Notes: a model not told the origin generated them from the sequence alone. A stretch of DNA of 56,721 bases from CAYSJU01 sp964431495 (GCA_964431495.1 CAYSJU010000012.1:1-56721); one strand, 5' to 3'; shown: positions 8,511 through 18,158, counted from the stretch's first letter. Program-made: numbers and translations.

Positions 8511-10123
8511 TCACAACAGCTTTTTTATCTTTTCATACAGCTTTAAAAGAAAATGTTCCACAAAAAGAAAAGTGCTCAGAGTTTTCAACCTTAAATAAGC
8601 GACCGGCCTGTAGAGCCTGGCGAACGCCTTTACAGCTATTGAATCGACCTCTTCATACTTCCTGTCCAAGAACAATGACACAAAGTTGATCATCTTTATT
8701 TTTCGCTTCATCCTGTCCGTAAGCCAGGGGTGTTCGATATGCATCATTGAATACTTGCCCCATTCTTCCGGNNNNNNNNNNNNNNNNNNNNNNNNNNNNN
8801 NNNNNNNNNNNNNNNNNNNNNNNNNNNNNNNNNNNNNNNNNNNNNNNNNNNNNNNNNNNNNNNNNNNNNNNCCGTAAGCCAGGGGTGTTCGATATGCATC
8901 ATTGAATACTTGCCCCATTCTTCCGGACGATCGGGCTTTTCCAGGCCGTTCTCAACGCACAGGTCCATCAGCTGGGTCCCTGGCAGCGGCCTGAAACAGT
9001 GGAAGATGGAGACCTTGGCCCGTTCATTGCCCCTTAAAAGCTTGAGCATTATCTCAGTGCTCCGCTTCAGGTCCTCTTCGCTTTCGGTCGGAAATCCGCC
9101 GATGAAATTGTAGTAAGGGGGAATATTCGTCCTGTCTATCCTGTCCTTGAAATCCATTACCTGTTCAACGGTAACGTCTTTCTGTATCATGTCAAGTATC
9201 CTCTGCGAGCCGGATTCCACGCCAACGGCTAAACGCCTCACGTTGCTGCGCTCCAGGAGCCCCAGATCGCCGTTGTCCAGTCTTAATATGTCGTTTATCC
9301 TGCCGTTGATGTTCAAAAAAATGTCCAATTTTTCCTCCGCGATACGGCCCAGGATCGTCCTGGCCCTTTTGGAGTCCACGAAAAAATTATCGTCTATTAT
9401 CTCAATGCCGTCGATATTGAACTTCTCCTTTATGCCCCTGATCCGCTCCATGGTCCTTTCCGCGCTGAATGGACGCCACTTTTTCTTTAAACCAAAACTC
9501 GTGCTGTAGCAGAAAGTGCACCTGTAGGGACAGCCGCGGGAGGTCTCCAGCACAAACATGTCCTTTTTGTCAAATTTGAGTATGTAATCTTCTATATTGA
9601 CCAGGTGGTAAGGCGGGTCCGGCATCGCATCAAGGTCCATCAGCTCCCTGACCTGGTTCACCTTTATTTTTCCGTCCTCCTTATAAGCCAGGCCGCGGAT
9701 CCTGTCCAGCGGCCGCTTATCCCTCAATGCCCTTACCAGTTCATGAAGGGTCAATTCTCCTTCTCCGATAACTACAATATCTATGTCCCTGCTGCCGAGC
9801 GTCTGCTCAGGCAGTATGGTAGGATGAACGCCTCCCCAAACTACCGGCACTTTTGAATTATCTTTGACAAAACGGGAGATCTCCAGCGCGTTATTTGTCA
9901 TTTCTCCCGTCAGGGCCGTCAGACATACACATATCGTGTCCCTGCCAAGCTCCTTCAGTATCTCCCTGTCCCACCTTTTCATGGTCCGCTGGTCAATGAT
10001 CTTCACGCTGAATTCCTTCTCCACGAATACAGAGGCCTGCAGCAGGCCGAGCGGAAGATACTGGCTCTTCATCGCCGCCTCTATGTAACTTGACCTGGGA
10101 TATACCAAAATCACGTCAGCCAT
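8511..10123 (-). CDS. B12-binding-type radical SAM protein, interrupted only by an assembly gap
   Basis: N-terminal cobalamin-binding-like Rossmann domain (residues 1-135, with WGGVHPTILPEQ near 96-107). A radical SAM TIM barrel follows, with its iron-sulfur motif CPYRCTFC (C198, C202, C205). A basic, hydrophobic C-terminal tail ends the protein. The reading frame crosses 100 Ns, but the 55 bases on each side are identical. Collapsing them gives an uninterrupted protein of about 485 aa. ATG 10123 has a Shine-Dalgarno (AGGAGG) and overlaps the upstream stop by 8 bp. The DxHxxG cobalamin ligand motif is absent, as in many of this class. The reaction is unknown (methylation or C-C chemistry); its glycosyltransferase context suggests a lipid or sugar substrate. 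Confidence 0.85.
8717..8926. other. Scaffold gap (100 N) with duplicated 55-bp flanks
   Basis: Bases 8772-8871 are exactly 100 Ns. The 55 bases before the gap (8717-8771) are identical to the 55 after it (8872-8926). Two contigs that overlap by 55 bp were therefore joined as a scaffold instead of being merged. Removing one copy and the Ns restores an open frame through the radical SAM gene. Confidence 0.95.
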
Positions 10124-11210
10124 TGTCTGTTCCCCTCCTCCCTGACCTGGAAGCAACAAGCATCTTCACCAGCTGTTTGAAATTAAAAAGAATGTTCGTC
10201 GTAATAGCGCACTCATAGGTGCAGTAACACCTTGTGTCCTTTATGAACCGCCTGATCTCATCGGCTATGTCGGAATACCACAGTTTATTAAAGTCATACC
10301 GCGCGTCCCTTATATTGCCGATCTTTTTATTAAGTATCTCACATGGATACAGATCTCCAGTTTCTGTCATGACACAGCTTATCCTTCCCGCCAGGCAGGG
10401 TATCACGTACCTGTTCTCGCTGAACACGGTCGATATTATTTCCTTCTGCAGCGATTCCTTTTTCCTGATCAGGGCGCTGCCAAAAAAATCATAATAACCC
10501 AGGTCCCCCGCGGACCATCCCTCTTCCTGTACCTTTATGAAATCAAAATAATGCCTGGTGTCCACCTCTCCCAATGGCCCGGAACGCGGCTTTCCCCTGA
10601 CCATGTTTATTATGATGTTATCCGGCCTGACCTCGTCTTTAAGGAATAACGCCAGCTCCTTTAACTCTTTCTGGTTTTCCGCGGTGCACGTCGTCACCGT
10701 CGCCACGTTAAGGTTCTTAAAACGCTTTTTGAGTTTTTTAAGCTCCCTCACCGTTTCTACCGCTTCGGTGAACCCGGTGGAAGTCCTCCTGATATAATTA
10801 TGCGTCTCTTCAAGGCCGTCCAGTGAAACAGATACCAGGAGTTCCGCGTTCCCGCACCTCCCGCAGATCTCAGGGACCGTCCGGACGATGGCATCACGCA
10901 AAAGGCCGTTCGTGGTAATGGTCAGGAATCTGAATTTATTATTACGATAGAATATCTCCGCAATCCGGGATATATCCTCCCTCAGGAACGGCTCCCCGCC
11001 AGTCATGGAGAACCATAGGAGCCGGTCCATGCTCCGGGACACCTTCGCGATCTCGTCAAGGGACAGCTCATCGTCCCGCCTGTTCAGTTTTTCAGCGTAA
11101 AAGCAGTGCCTGCACGCGAGATTGCACCTGGCGGTTATAAAGAAAATGAACTGCAGCGGGTTTCCTTCGGGATGGAATACCCGCGGCAGAAATCTCAACA
11201 TATCAATCAT
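10116..11210 (-). CDS. Radical SAM/SPASM-type protein
   Basis: Protein of 364 aa. The radical SAM cluster motif CNLACRHC is at residues 29-36 and is followed by the SAM-binding SMTGGEPFLR. The C-terminal third carries extra cysteines (CLAGRISC, YPCE, CYCTYEC), typical of SPASM or twitch auxiliary-cluster enzymes. These act as dehydrogenases, peptide or sugar modifiers, or MoaA-like enzymes. The gene is coupled on both sides by 8-bp start-stop overlaps, to an upstream GT2 and a downstream B12-type radical SAM gene. The three therefore probably work in one pathway. The substrate is not recognisable. No precursor peptide gene is visible, so a RiPP role is not supported. Confidence 0.85.
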   Translation of the reverse strand: MIDMLRFLPRVFHPEGNPLQFIFFITARCNLACRHCFYAEKLNRRDDELSLDEIAKVSRSMDRLLWFSMTGGEPFLREDISRIAEIFYRNNKFRFLTITTNGLLRDAIVRTVPEICGRCGNAELLVSVSLDGLEETHNYIRRTSTGFTEAVETVRELKKLKKRFKNLNVATVTTCTAENQKELKELALFLKDEVRPDNIIINMVRGKPRSGPLGEVDTRHYFDFIKVQEEGWSAGDLGYYDFFGSALIRKKESLQKEIISTVFSENRYVIPCLAGRISCVMTETGDLYPCEILNKKIGNIRDARYDFNKLWYSDIADEIRRFIKDTRCYCTYECAITTNILFNFKQLVKMLVASRSGRRGTDNG

Positions 11211-12168
11211 TTTTACCCCTTGTCAGGATACCATAAGCCATGGCGAAAAATGATACCACGGAGATCTCGAAACAGACGACATAGGACCTTAGACCGAAGA
11301 ACGGGCCGCGCTCCCTGATCAGGAACAACAGCATCGGCGCTATGGAAACGGAATACACGCCCAGGAACAGCAGGAAGGGTGCCGGGGTAACCCCGATCAG
11401 GCCGGCGGAAAGCAGGACCATACCGCTTGATAAGCCCGCGATCCTGAGGGATACCGGCAGTTCCTCCCCCCCGGACCTGCCGGCGGAATTGTCCCGTTTA
11501 TAAGCGCCCGCGACCACGACCTTTTTGAAATAATCGCGCAGCATGGACCAATGGCTGAACTGCTTCAAATGGGTCACTTTAAGGACGGGGTTCGACCTGC
11601 AGCGATAACCCTTCCGGGTAAGGCGGTGCCCGATCTCCACGTCCTCATAATACGGCATTGCCTCATTGTATCCCCCCACGGATTCAAAAACGCTTCTTTT
11701 CATGGCGCAGAACGCCGAGTTCGTGAAAGTCACGAATTCCGGCAGTTTTGACTGCCGGTATATCGGCATCAGGTTCTGGAGCTGGCTGAAAAAATCCGTC
11801 TGTGGAATATCCTCCTTATACGTTCCCGAGACAACATCAGTGTCCGGTTCGGATAAAAGGGACGTGATCTTCTCGATCGAATCCGGCTCAAGCACGATAT
11901 CCGAATCGATGAATACAAGTATGTCCCCTGAAGCGCCCTTTGCCCCGCGGTTCCTGGCCCCGGCCGGCCTTCCCCGTTCTTCAGGACTGACGATCTTCCC
12001 GAACGGGTATTTTCGCGCCTTCTCGACCGTGTCATCCGTGGAATGATCATCCACCAGGATGACCTCAAGGTCTTTCGCCGTTTGCCGTGATATGGCCGAA
12101 AGGCACTCTTCAATATGGCCTGAAGCGTTATGCATGGGCACGATCATGGATATACGGTCTTCTTTCAT
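11203..12168 (-). CDS. GT2 glycosyltransferase with C-terminal membrane anchor
   Basis: Protein of 321 aa. Residues 1-230 form a GT2 domain with MIVPMHNAS, VILVDDHSTDDT, the DxD-type FIDSDIVLEP, and the acceptor-side motif YYEDVEIGHRL (ED plus downstream basic residues). The last 80 residues hold about two to three hydrophobic segments anchoring it in the inner membrane. This layout is common in enzymes that add sugars to membrane lipid carriers or growing lipid-linked chains. It sits between YfhO (1-bp gap) and the SPASM radical SAM gene (8-bp overlap). Donor and acceptor are unknown. Confidence 0.85.
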   Translation of the reverse strand: MKEDRISMIVPMHNASGHIEECLSAISRQTAKDLEVILVDDHSTDDTVEKARKYPFGKIVSPEERGRPAGARNRGAKGASGDILVFIDSDIVLEPDSIEKITSLLSEPDTDVVSGTYKEDIPQTDFFSQLQNLMPIYRQSKLPEFVTFTNSAFCAMKRSVFESVGGYNEAMPYYEDVEIGHRLTRKGYRCRSNPVLKVTHLKQFSHWSMLRDYFKKVVVAGAYKRDNSAGRSGGEELPVSLRIAGLSSGMVLLSAGLIGVTPAPFLLFLGVYSVSIAPMLLFLIRERGPFFGLRSYVVCFEISVVSFFAMAYGILTRGKND

Positions 12169-12169
12169 G

Positions 12170-14464
12170 TCAACCCCTGTCCCCTCCCCGCCCGGCCCGC
12201 GCGTTCTTTCTCATGTCCCTCACGGCCCATAACAGGATTACAAGGAGACCGGCTACCTGGACGGGAAGAAATCTTTTAAAATAGGAAGGCTCGTACCTGA
12301 AGGATACCGTATGGCGCCCGGCAGGGACCTTAACGGCCATTAAAATATCCGAATATTTCACTATTTCAACGGCTGTCCCGTCAATAAAGGCCTTCCACCC
12401 CGGGTAATATTTCTCGGAAAAGAGAAGATATCCTTCTTTATCCGGCTCGATCGCGATCCTGGCAATGCCCGAAGAATACTTTTGAACGGAAACACCCGCG
12501 TTATGAACATCTTCCGGACTGGTAGACAGCGAGAACATGAATCTTGGCAGGTACCCCTTAAGCTCGTAAAGAAAGACCCCCTCCTCTTCCGCGAGTTCCC
12601 TGAGCGGCGCGATGTCCAGTCTTTCCGCGGAAATGACGTATTTCACGTTAAGCTTCCGCAAGAGATCCTTTTCTTTGCTGATAACGTCCGGGGCCGCGGG
12701 CAGAACCCCGATAGAATCGTCCACGATCCCGAGCCCTTTCAGCCTTGAAAAATAATCCCTGTTCATGAGCGGGCTGTAAACACCTATGCTGTCAAGCCCA
12801 TATACCATGTTCATGCTGAAGTAGGCCCAGCCGGGCAGGCTGTCCTTCGAACCGAAGGGATAAATGCGGTAGATGGAACTGTCTTCTTCAAGTATCGCAT
12901 ATATCTGCGGCTGCCGGATGTCGCCGGTATCGAAGCGGCCGATAGCGCTGCGCGGGCCTTCCAGAAAATGGCTGTAGACCAGAAGTTCCAGTAAAATGAC
13001 CCCCAGGCAAATATATCCGGTGACCGCTTTCTTCCTGAACCGTAAAACAAAAGGTATCAGTAAAAGAGTTACGGCGATCAGTATAAGGCCGTATAACGCG
13101 AAAGGGTACGCGAGCGAGAGCTTGTCCTTGAGGACCGCGAAGTGGCCTTCGATCTTCCCCATATAAGTATCCAGGCTGTACCTGTGAAAAGGCTTCCCGT
13201 AAATATTCTTCGCAACATACTTTTTAAAAAATTCCAGTATGCCCGGACCAAAAAGACCGATCGCGGCTTTCGCGGCCAGGAAAGCTGCCACGACCGCAGC
13301 GATAAACCATACGAAGCTTCTGTACGCTTTTGATAACAGGCGTTCACTGTCCCCTGAGAAGCACAGGCTGAACCCTTTCGCGCTCAGGACAGACAGAAAA
13401 AAAACAGCGAAGTATACGAACTTGGACGGGACCCTGAACGAATAAAACCCCGACAACCTCAGCATCCCGGTGTAAAGCGGGTTATATTTCCCCAGTGCGA
13501 AGAACAAAGCGGCTATGAAAAAAACAAGAAGGAACATGTTCGACCTGTCCGCTTTAGCGTTCCACATACCCGCTATAGCGAAAAACGTCCCCAGAAGACC
13601 TATATAGATGATGTTGTTCCGGATAAAGATCAGCCCGAAGGCCGGAAAGACCATGCCGGTCAGCGCCAGAGGGAAAAAAGAACCCCATAAAGCGAAATCC
13701 AGCGTCTGGATGCTCCTGTTGGAATGCATGGCGATCTCGAACGTGGCATAGAGCTGTGGGATGCTTATAAGCAGGCCTGTCAGGCCCGCGACAACCATAC
13801 CCTTCAGAACAGGCGCCCACGATAACCCGGCCATGTGGTTCCTGTACAGGAAATACAGCGCCGAGAACCCGATGCCGTAAAAGGTCATCTGGACAGAGCC
13901 CGCCAACAGCTGCACGCCCCATATTATCCCCGTGGCCGGAAAAAACCACGCGCTTTTTCTCTCAGAGCTCAGGTAATTCTCGAACAGGAACAGGACCGCC
14001 GGGAAAAAACACAGGGATTTCAGGGTGGACAGGTTGATAAAGGCCCCGGCGTACACGCTGCCGAAGCATAAAAGGACCGACGCCAGAAACGACCCCGCCG
14101 TGCCCGCTCCCATTTTTCTCGCGTAAAGATACATGAACAGCCCCGCCAGAAGAATGTGGAATAAAAAAGAAAAGTTATACGCGGCCCTGAACGGCAGCGC
14201 GAAAAAGAAAAGGAGGTTCAGCGGGTAAAGCATGCCGACCTGGCCTTCCGCGAACAGCGGAAAACCCGACTGCACGTGTTTCACCCACAAGGGGATCTGG
14301 AAGTTCTTTATGCTGTCGGCATAAAAACCGGACCAGGGAAAGAACTGCTGGGAATAATCGCCTTTTATGAACGTTGAATTCCCTCCCAGAAGATCCCCGA
14401 AAAAGAGGCACGCGATACATGAAAACAGCACCGTGAATATTATTATCTCTCTTGTTCTCGCCAT
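12170..14464 (-). CDS. YfhO-family polytopic membrane protein
   Basis: Protein of 764 aa belonging to the YfhO family (PF09586), GT-C-like membrane proteins linked in Gram-positives to glycosylation of teichoic or lipoteichoic acids. Seen: the N-terminal loop with the acidic KGDYSQQFFPW motif, about 12 hydrophobic segments, and a long extracytoplasmic C-terminal domain. That domain carries the typical FSEKYYPGWKAFIDG segment, followed by a final membrane helix. It lies 14 bp downstream of a GT-C gene and 1 bp upstream of a GT2. A role in adding sugar branches to a surface polymer outside the membrane is the family-based expectation. Confidence 0.88.
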   Translation of the reverse strand: MARTREIIIFTVLFSCIACLFFGDLLGGNSTFIKGDYSQQFFPWSGFYADSIKNFQIPLWVKHVQSGFPLFAEGQVGMLYPLNLLFFFALPFRAAYNFSFLFHILLAGLFMYLYARKMGAGTAGSFLASVLLCFGSVYAGAFINLSTLKSLCFFPAVLFLFENYLSSERKSAWFFPATGIIWGVQLLAGSVQMTFYGIGFSALYFLYRNHMAGLSWAPVLKGMVVAGLTGLLISIPQLYATFEIAMHSNRSIQTLDFALWGSFFPLALTGMVFPAFGLIFIRNNIIYIGLLGTFFAIAGMWNAKADRSNMFLLVFFIAALFFALGKYNPLYTGMLRLSGFYSFRVPSKFVYFAVFFLSVLSAKGFSLCFSGDSERLLSKAYRSFVWFIAAVVAAFLAAKAAIGLFGPGILEFFKKYVAKNIYGKPFHRYSLDTYMGKIEGHFAVLKDKLSLAYPFALYGLILIAVTLLLIPFVLRFRKKAVTGYICLGVILLELLVYSHFLEGPRSAIGRFDTGDIRQPQIYAILEEDSSIYRIYPFGSKDSLPGWAYFSMNMVYGLDSIGVYSPLMNRDYFSRLKGLGIVDDSIGVLPAAPDVISKEKDLLRKLNVKYVISAERLDIAPLRELAEEEGVFLYELKGYLPRFMFSLSTSPEDVHNAGVSVQKYSSGIARIAIEPDKEGYLLFSEKYYPGWKAFIDGTAVEIVKYSDILMAVKVPAGRHTVSFRYEPSYFKRFLPVQVAGLLVILLWAVRDMRKNARAGRGGDRG

Positions 14465-14478
14465 TTATCCCGTTCTTT

Positions 14479-15993
14479 TTATTCCAGCCGGTAGATCACA
14501 TACTTGTCTTTCTCGTATCTGACCGGTTCGTACTTTTTATCCAGATATTCCCGTAATAGTTCGGGCGAAAGAACGCCCCCACCCGTGTAAAGAAAATAGC
14601 GCGCTCCTTTATCCTTATAGCCGTCCAGAAGATCATTGATAAGCCGCGGTCCATCCTGCTCTTTCCCTTCCGGAAGCTGCAACACCCATCCTTTGCGCCG
14701 GCTATAGTATAACATCTCGCTGCCTACCAGGTGCCCTCCGATCACTACCATGTCCGCGGGGCCTGACACGTCCCGCACCGCTTCCGACGCTTCAGGGACC
14801 AGCTTGAAACCCGCTGGGAGGACATAAGCGTATAACGCGTACCTGCCGATCAGTAAGGCCAGCACAACGACCGCCAGAACCTTGCCCGCCTTTGCGGAAA
14901 GATAGGTCGTTTTCAGCGGTTCCGACCACCGCGCGAGGAAAACCCTCGCGATGAAGATGGAAGCTACCGGCAGGACGGAGAGATAGTAATACGGCTCCCA
15001 CAGGAGCGCATTGAACGCGAAGAGATACAACGCTACCCCGCCCAGCCACGCGAAGCACACCAGTTCGATCCTCTGCCTCACCCTTACGGTCAGTCCCAGA
15101 AGAAAAAGCGCGAACCCTACGGGTGTCAGCAGGAAGCCTGAAGTGATACCCAAGAGATCCTTGTACAGGCCGGGGGTCAGAAAAAGAGAAGGGTCGAACC
15201 AGTTGGCGACCTGAAAAAGTTTGGTCCTGTCCGGCGATACAACAGCGCATGTCAACGCGGAGCGGGCATACCATAGCACGGCGGGCATGGACGCTATTAA
15301 AGCGAAAAGATAATTCCGGTAATCGATAAAGCATTTGAACTTCTGCCGGTAAAAAATAAGGAAAAAAAGCGGCAGGAAGATGTGGAACGACTGGATCTTG
15401 ACCAGTAAAGCCGTCATGGCGAAAAGGGAAGAGAGCCAGAAACACCATCTTTTATCGCTGTTTACAAAATACAGCAGAAAATAGACGGCCCCGGTGGAGA
15501 AGAAAAGCATTTCAGAGTCAGGCATGACCGCCCTGCTGAATATTATCCCGAGGGGTGAAAGGTTATAGACGATGAGGCCTATAAGCGCGGTCCTGAAATC
15601 ATAAAGCTGTCTCAGAATAAGGAACACAAAGATCCCTGATCCCGTAAAAAAGAAGATACTGAGCAGGCGTCCGATCCACTCATGCACTCCTCCGGAAAGC
15701 ATGTAGAAAGCGGCCAGAAGTATATTATACAGGGGGAACTCCAGGATAAGGTATCCGGTGTTTCCGGGCACGAAATCCAGTTTGGAACGCAGGATATCTA
15801 TCCCGTTATGATAGAAGAACCTGCTTATACTGGCAGTCTGTATCTGTCTTACATCACCAGCTTCCAGGAGAGGGATATCGATATTGATAAGCCTGATCAA
15901 TACTGAGGCCGCCAGGACAATTAAGAAGATGACCCTTTCGTCCAGTTTCCAGGAACTACCCCTGCCCTCTGACAACAGCTCCATATTATTCAC
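14479..15993 (-). CDS. GT-C glycosyltransferase, ArnT/PMT-like
   Basis: Polytopic protein of 504 aa. After the first membrane helix is the loop motif EAGDVRQIQTA, equivalent to the 'D-x-R-Q-A' element of many bacterial GT-C enzymes. It is followed by LEFPLYN, replacing the HPPL-type motif. About 10 membrane segments precede a C-terminal soluble part of about 110 residues. The initiating MNNM is 6 bp after the stop of the B12-type radical SAM gene. It is predicted to use a polyprenyl-phosphate sugar at the periplasmic face. The nearby GT2 at 17420-18157 is a likely donor synthase. Confidence 0.83.
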   Translation of the reverse strand: MNNMELLSEGRGSSWKLDERVIFLIVLAASVLIRLINIDIPLLEAGDVRQIQTASISRFFYHNGIDILRSKLDFVPGNTGYLILEFPLYNILLAAFYMLSGGVHEWIGRLLSIFFFTGSGIFVFLILRQLYDFRTALIGLIVYNLSPLGIIFSRAVMPDSEMLFFSTGAVYFLLYFVNSDKRWCFWLSSLFAMTALLVKIQSFHIFLPLFFLIFYRQKFKCFIDYRNYLFALIASMPAVLWYARSALTCAVVSPDRTKLFQVANWFDPSLFLTPGLYKDLLGITSGFLLTPVGFALFLLGLTVRVRQRIELVCFAWLGGVALYLFAFNALLWEPYYYLSVLPVASIFIARVFLARWSEPLKTTYLSAKAGKVLAVVVLALLIGRYALYAYVLPAGFKLVPEASEAVRDVSGPADMVVIGGHLVGSEMLYYSRRKGWVLQLPEGKEQDGPRLINDLLDGYKDKGARYFLYTGGGVLSPELLREYLDKKYEPVRYEKDKYVIYRLE

Positions 15994-15999
15994 TCCTAT

Positions 16000-17403
16000 T
16001 CACTCCTTTCCTCCTAACACCTTCCGTATCAGCGACAGCGCCACCACGACGTTCAGCCGTATCCTCGTAAAAGAGGTAAGCCTCAATATCTGCTTGATCA
16101 ATTTAACCGGCCTGAAATAGAACCTCTTATAAGCCACGTTCTGCAGGCGCGTTATATCCTCCGCGCTCAAGCCCTCCAGGTGATGGACCGGGCTCGTGTG
16201 AATTCCGTATCTCGAAAAATCCAGATCGTCGATCAGGCCGCTGTTCAGGAACTCCTCAAATATCTCGGTCCCGGGATACGGCTTTAACACGTGGAACTTC
16301 GCTATGTCGGTATCCAGCTCTATCGCGAAATCGATCGTCTTTTTGACCGTTTCCTCCGTATCCCCCGCGAGCCCCAGCATGAAGAACCCCCAGGTCTCTA
16401 TGCCGAGCTCTTTTGTTATTTTCACTGTTTCCCGCACCTTGTCGAGGCTTATCTGCTTCTTGACGCGGCGGAGCACTTCCTCGTCGCCTGACTCTATGCC
16501 CAGGCCTATACTGTAAGTGCCCATGTCCTTCATCGCCATGAGGACCTCGCGGTTAAGAAAATCGGCCCTGATACCGTTCGGGAACGCGAACCTGACCGAT
16601 ATACCCCTTCTCTTTATTTCGTCTCTTACCTCAAAGACCCTTTTCCTGATCGTCACGAAATTGTCGTCCCATATGTGTATCTCCCTGGCGCCGTAGTCCT
16701 TTATCAGTCTTTCCACTTCATCCACGATATTCTTCGCGCCCCGGGCCCTGAACCTCCTGGTGAAGATGCTGCGGGTGCTGCAGTACGTGCACATGCCGGG
16801 ACACCCCCTACTCGTGATAATGGGGAACGTCGGGCTCTCGAGCGCGTCAGGATAGGTGTACCTGGTGTTGCTGAAAAGATGTATCGCCGGGAACGGGATC
16901 TCGTCCAGGTCATCGATAAAGGGCCTTGCTTCATTGATGACCATCTCCCCTTTTCTCTTGAAACCCAGACCCCTGACCGATCCCGGGTCCCTGCCTTCCT
17001 CAAGGGCCGCAACGAGCTCAACGGTCGTGTATTCTCCTTCCCCCATCACGACAAAATCCACTTCATCGTGCTTCAGGCATTCCTCCGGCATCAGCGTCGG
17101 GTGGATCCCGCCGAACACGACCCTGGCGCCGGAACCCTGCTTTACCAGGCGGGCGGTCTTGAGCGCGCTGTTGAACGTCGGCGTAAGCGCCATGATCCCC
17201 ACCAGCCCGATCCCTTCGCTGACCACTCTCCGGAGCAGAATGTCCGGAGTTATCTTATCGGCGTCGATATCCACTATCGTCACCCTATGGCCGTATCTCT
17301 CCAGCATGGCTCCGACATACCCCAGGCCTATCGGCGGATGCTCGGGTACTACGAACTTTCCGTATAATTGTTCCTGCGAAGGATTGATCAAAAGTACGTT
17401 CAT
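16000..17403 (-). CDS. B12-binding-type radical SAM protein
   Basis: Protein of about 467 aa with an N-terminal cobalamin-binding-like domain (MNVLLINPS..., FGGIHPTLMPEE at 98-109) and a radical SAM domain with CPGMCTYC (C201, C205, C208). IWDDNFV and GIESGDEEVLRR lie in the barrel, and the C-terminus is basic. I prefer ATG 17403; an in-frame GTG at 17442 would overlap the GT2 stop. It is a paralogue in layout of the gene at 8511-10123, with low identity by eye. It is flanked by a GT2 and a GT-C gene in a tight run. This repeats the pattern seen further left and suggests that radical chemistry belongs to lipid-linked glycan assembly here. Confidence 0.87.
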   Translation of the reverse strand: MNVLLINPSQEQLYGKFVVPEHPPIGLGYVGAMLERYGHRVTIVDIDADKITPDILLRRVVSEGIGLVGIMALTPTFNSALKTARLVKQGSGARVVFGGIHPTLMPEECLKHDEVDFVVMGEGEYTTVELVAALEEGRDPGSVRGLGFKRKGEMVINEARPFIDDLDEIPFPAIHLFSNTRYTYPDALESPTFPIITSRGCPGMCTYCSTRSIFTRRFRARGAKNIVDEVERLIKDYGAREIHIWDDNFVTIRKRVFEVRDEIKRRGISVRFAFPNGIRADFLNREVLMAMKDMGTYSIGLGIESGDEEVLRRVKKQISLDKVRETVKITKELGIETWGFFMLGLAGDTEETVKKTIDFAIELDTDIAKFHVLKPYPGTEIFEEFLNSGLIDDLDFSRYGIHTSPVHHLEGLSAEDITRLQNVAYKRFYFRPVKLIKQILRLTSFTRIRLNVVVALSLIRKVLGGKE

Positions 17404-17419
17404 ATTATTACCAGGAGGC

Positions 17420-18157
17420 TTACTGTTTTTTGAAATCGTCACCGAGAAGCAGTTTTTCCAGCCACAGTGTCAGGGTAGTGTAAAGATATTTTTTCCCGAG
17501 TTCCCGTATCCTGTGTTTGGAGAGCCCGCTTTTTCTCCCATACCATTTGATCGGTACGACCTCATAGCTGAACCCTCTTATTACCGCCTTGAGCGGGATC
17601 TCGACCGTGATATTGAAATGCGCGGATGTCAGTGGCGATATCGCCTTTATGACATCGGCCCTGTACGCCTTGAAAGCGTTTGTCGTGTCATTACACTTTA
17701 ACCCGAAAAGGACCTTTACAAAGGTATTAGCGAGCCTGTTTATTCTCAATTTTAACCAGGGATAATCCCTGACCTCGCTTCCCTTTATGAACCTTGAACC
17801 AAAAACACAGTCACAGTTCTTTCTTTCGATAGTCCGGAAATACTTCACGATATCCCCGGGGTCATCAGAAGCGTCACCCATGGCGATCACCACTACGTCG
17901 CCCTTTACGTTAGCCAACCCCAGTGCTACCGCCCTTCCGAACCCGCCCGGCGCGAGCTGGTGTATATACCACACGCGGTCCGGGTACTGGCGTGTAAGTG
18001 ATTTAAGGATATCCTCTGTCGTGTCGGTGCTGTTATCGTTGACGATCATGACCTCATGCTCTATCCTCTCCCTCTCCAGCCTGGCCAGGATATCCTTCAC
18101 GCTTTTCTCGAGGCACTCTTCCTCGTTCCTTGCCGGAATGACCACGGACAGCTTCAA
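17420..18157 (-). CDS. GT2 glycosyltransferase, dolichol-phosphate-mannose-synthase-like
   Basis: Soluble GT2 of 245 aa with SVVIPARNEEEC, IVNDNSTDTT, GDASDDP (the metal-binding acidic motif), NTFVKVLFGLKCNDTTNAFKAYR-type acceptor-loop residues and PIKWYGRKSG. The LKCNDTTN segment and the overall length match DPM1/polyprenyl-phosphate mannose or glucose synthases without C-terminal TM helices. It lies 1 bp after the wbpD-type gene and 16 bp before the radical SAM gene. It is probably the donor-lipid synthase for one of the nearby GT-C enzymes. Confidence 0.88.
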   Translation of the reverse strand: MKLSVVIPARNEEECLEKSVKDILARLERERIEHEVMIVNDNSTDTTEDILKSLTRQYPDRVWYIHQLAPGGFGRAVALGLANVKGDVVVIAMGDASDDPGDIVKYFRTIERKNCDCVFGSRFIKGSEVRDYPWLKLRINRLANTFVKVLFGLKCNDTTNAFKAYRADVIKAISPLTSAHFNITVEIPLKAVIRGFSYEVVPIKWYGRKSGLSKHRIRELGKKYLYTTLTLWLEKLLLGDDFKKQ

Positions 18158-18158
18158 T

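Noticed and set aside
8744..8871. A separate short 3' fragment and truncated radical SAM gene
   Set aside because: Both arise from the Ns and duplicated flanks; the gene is continuous once the gap is collapsed.
10116..11210. RiPP-maturing enzyme with a hidden precursor peptide
   Set aside because: I looked for a short Cys- or Gly-rich gene in the adjoining gaps and found none; the overlaps leave no room.
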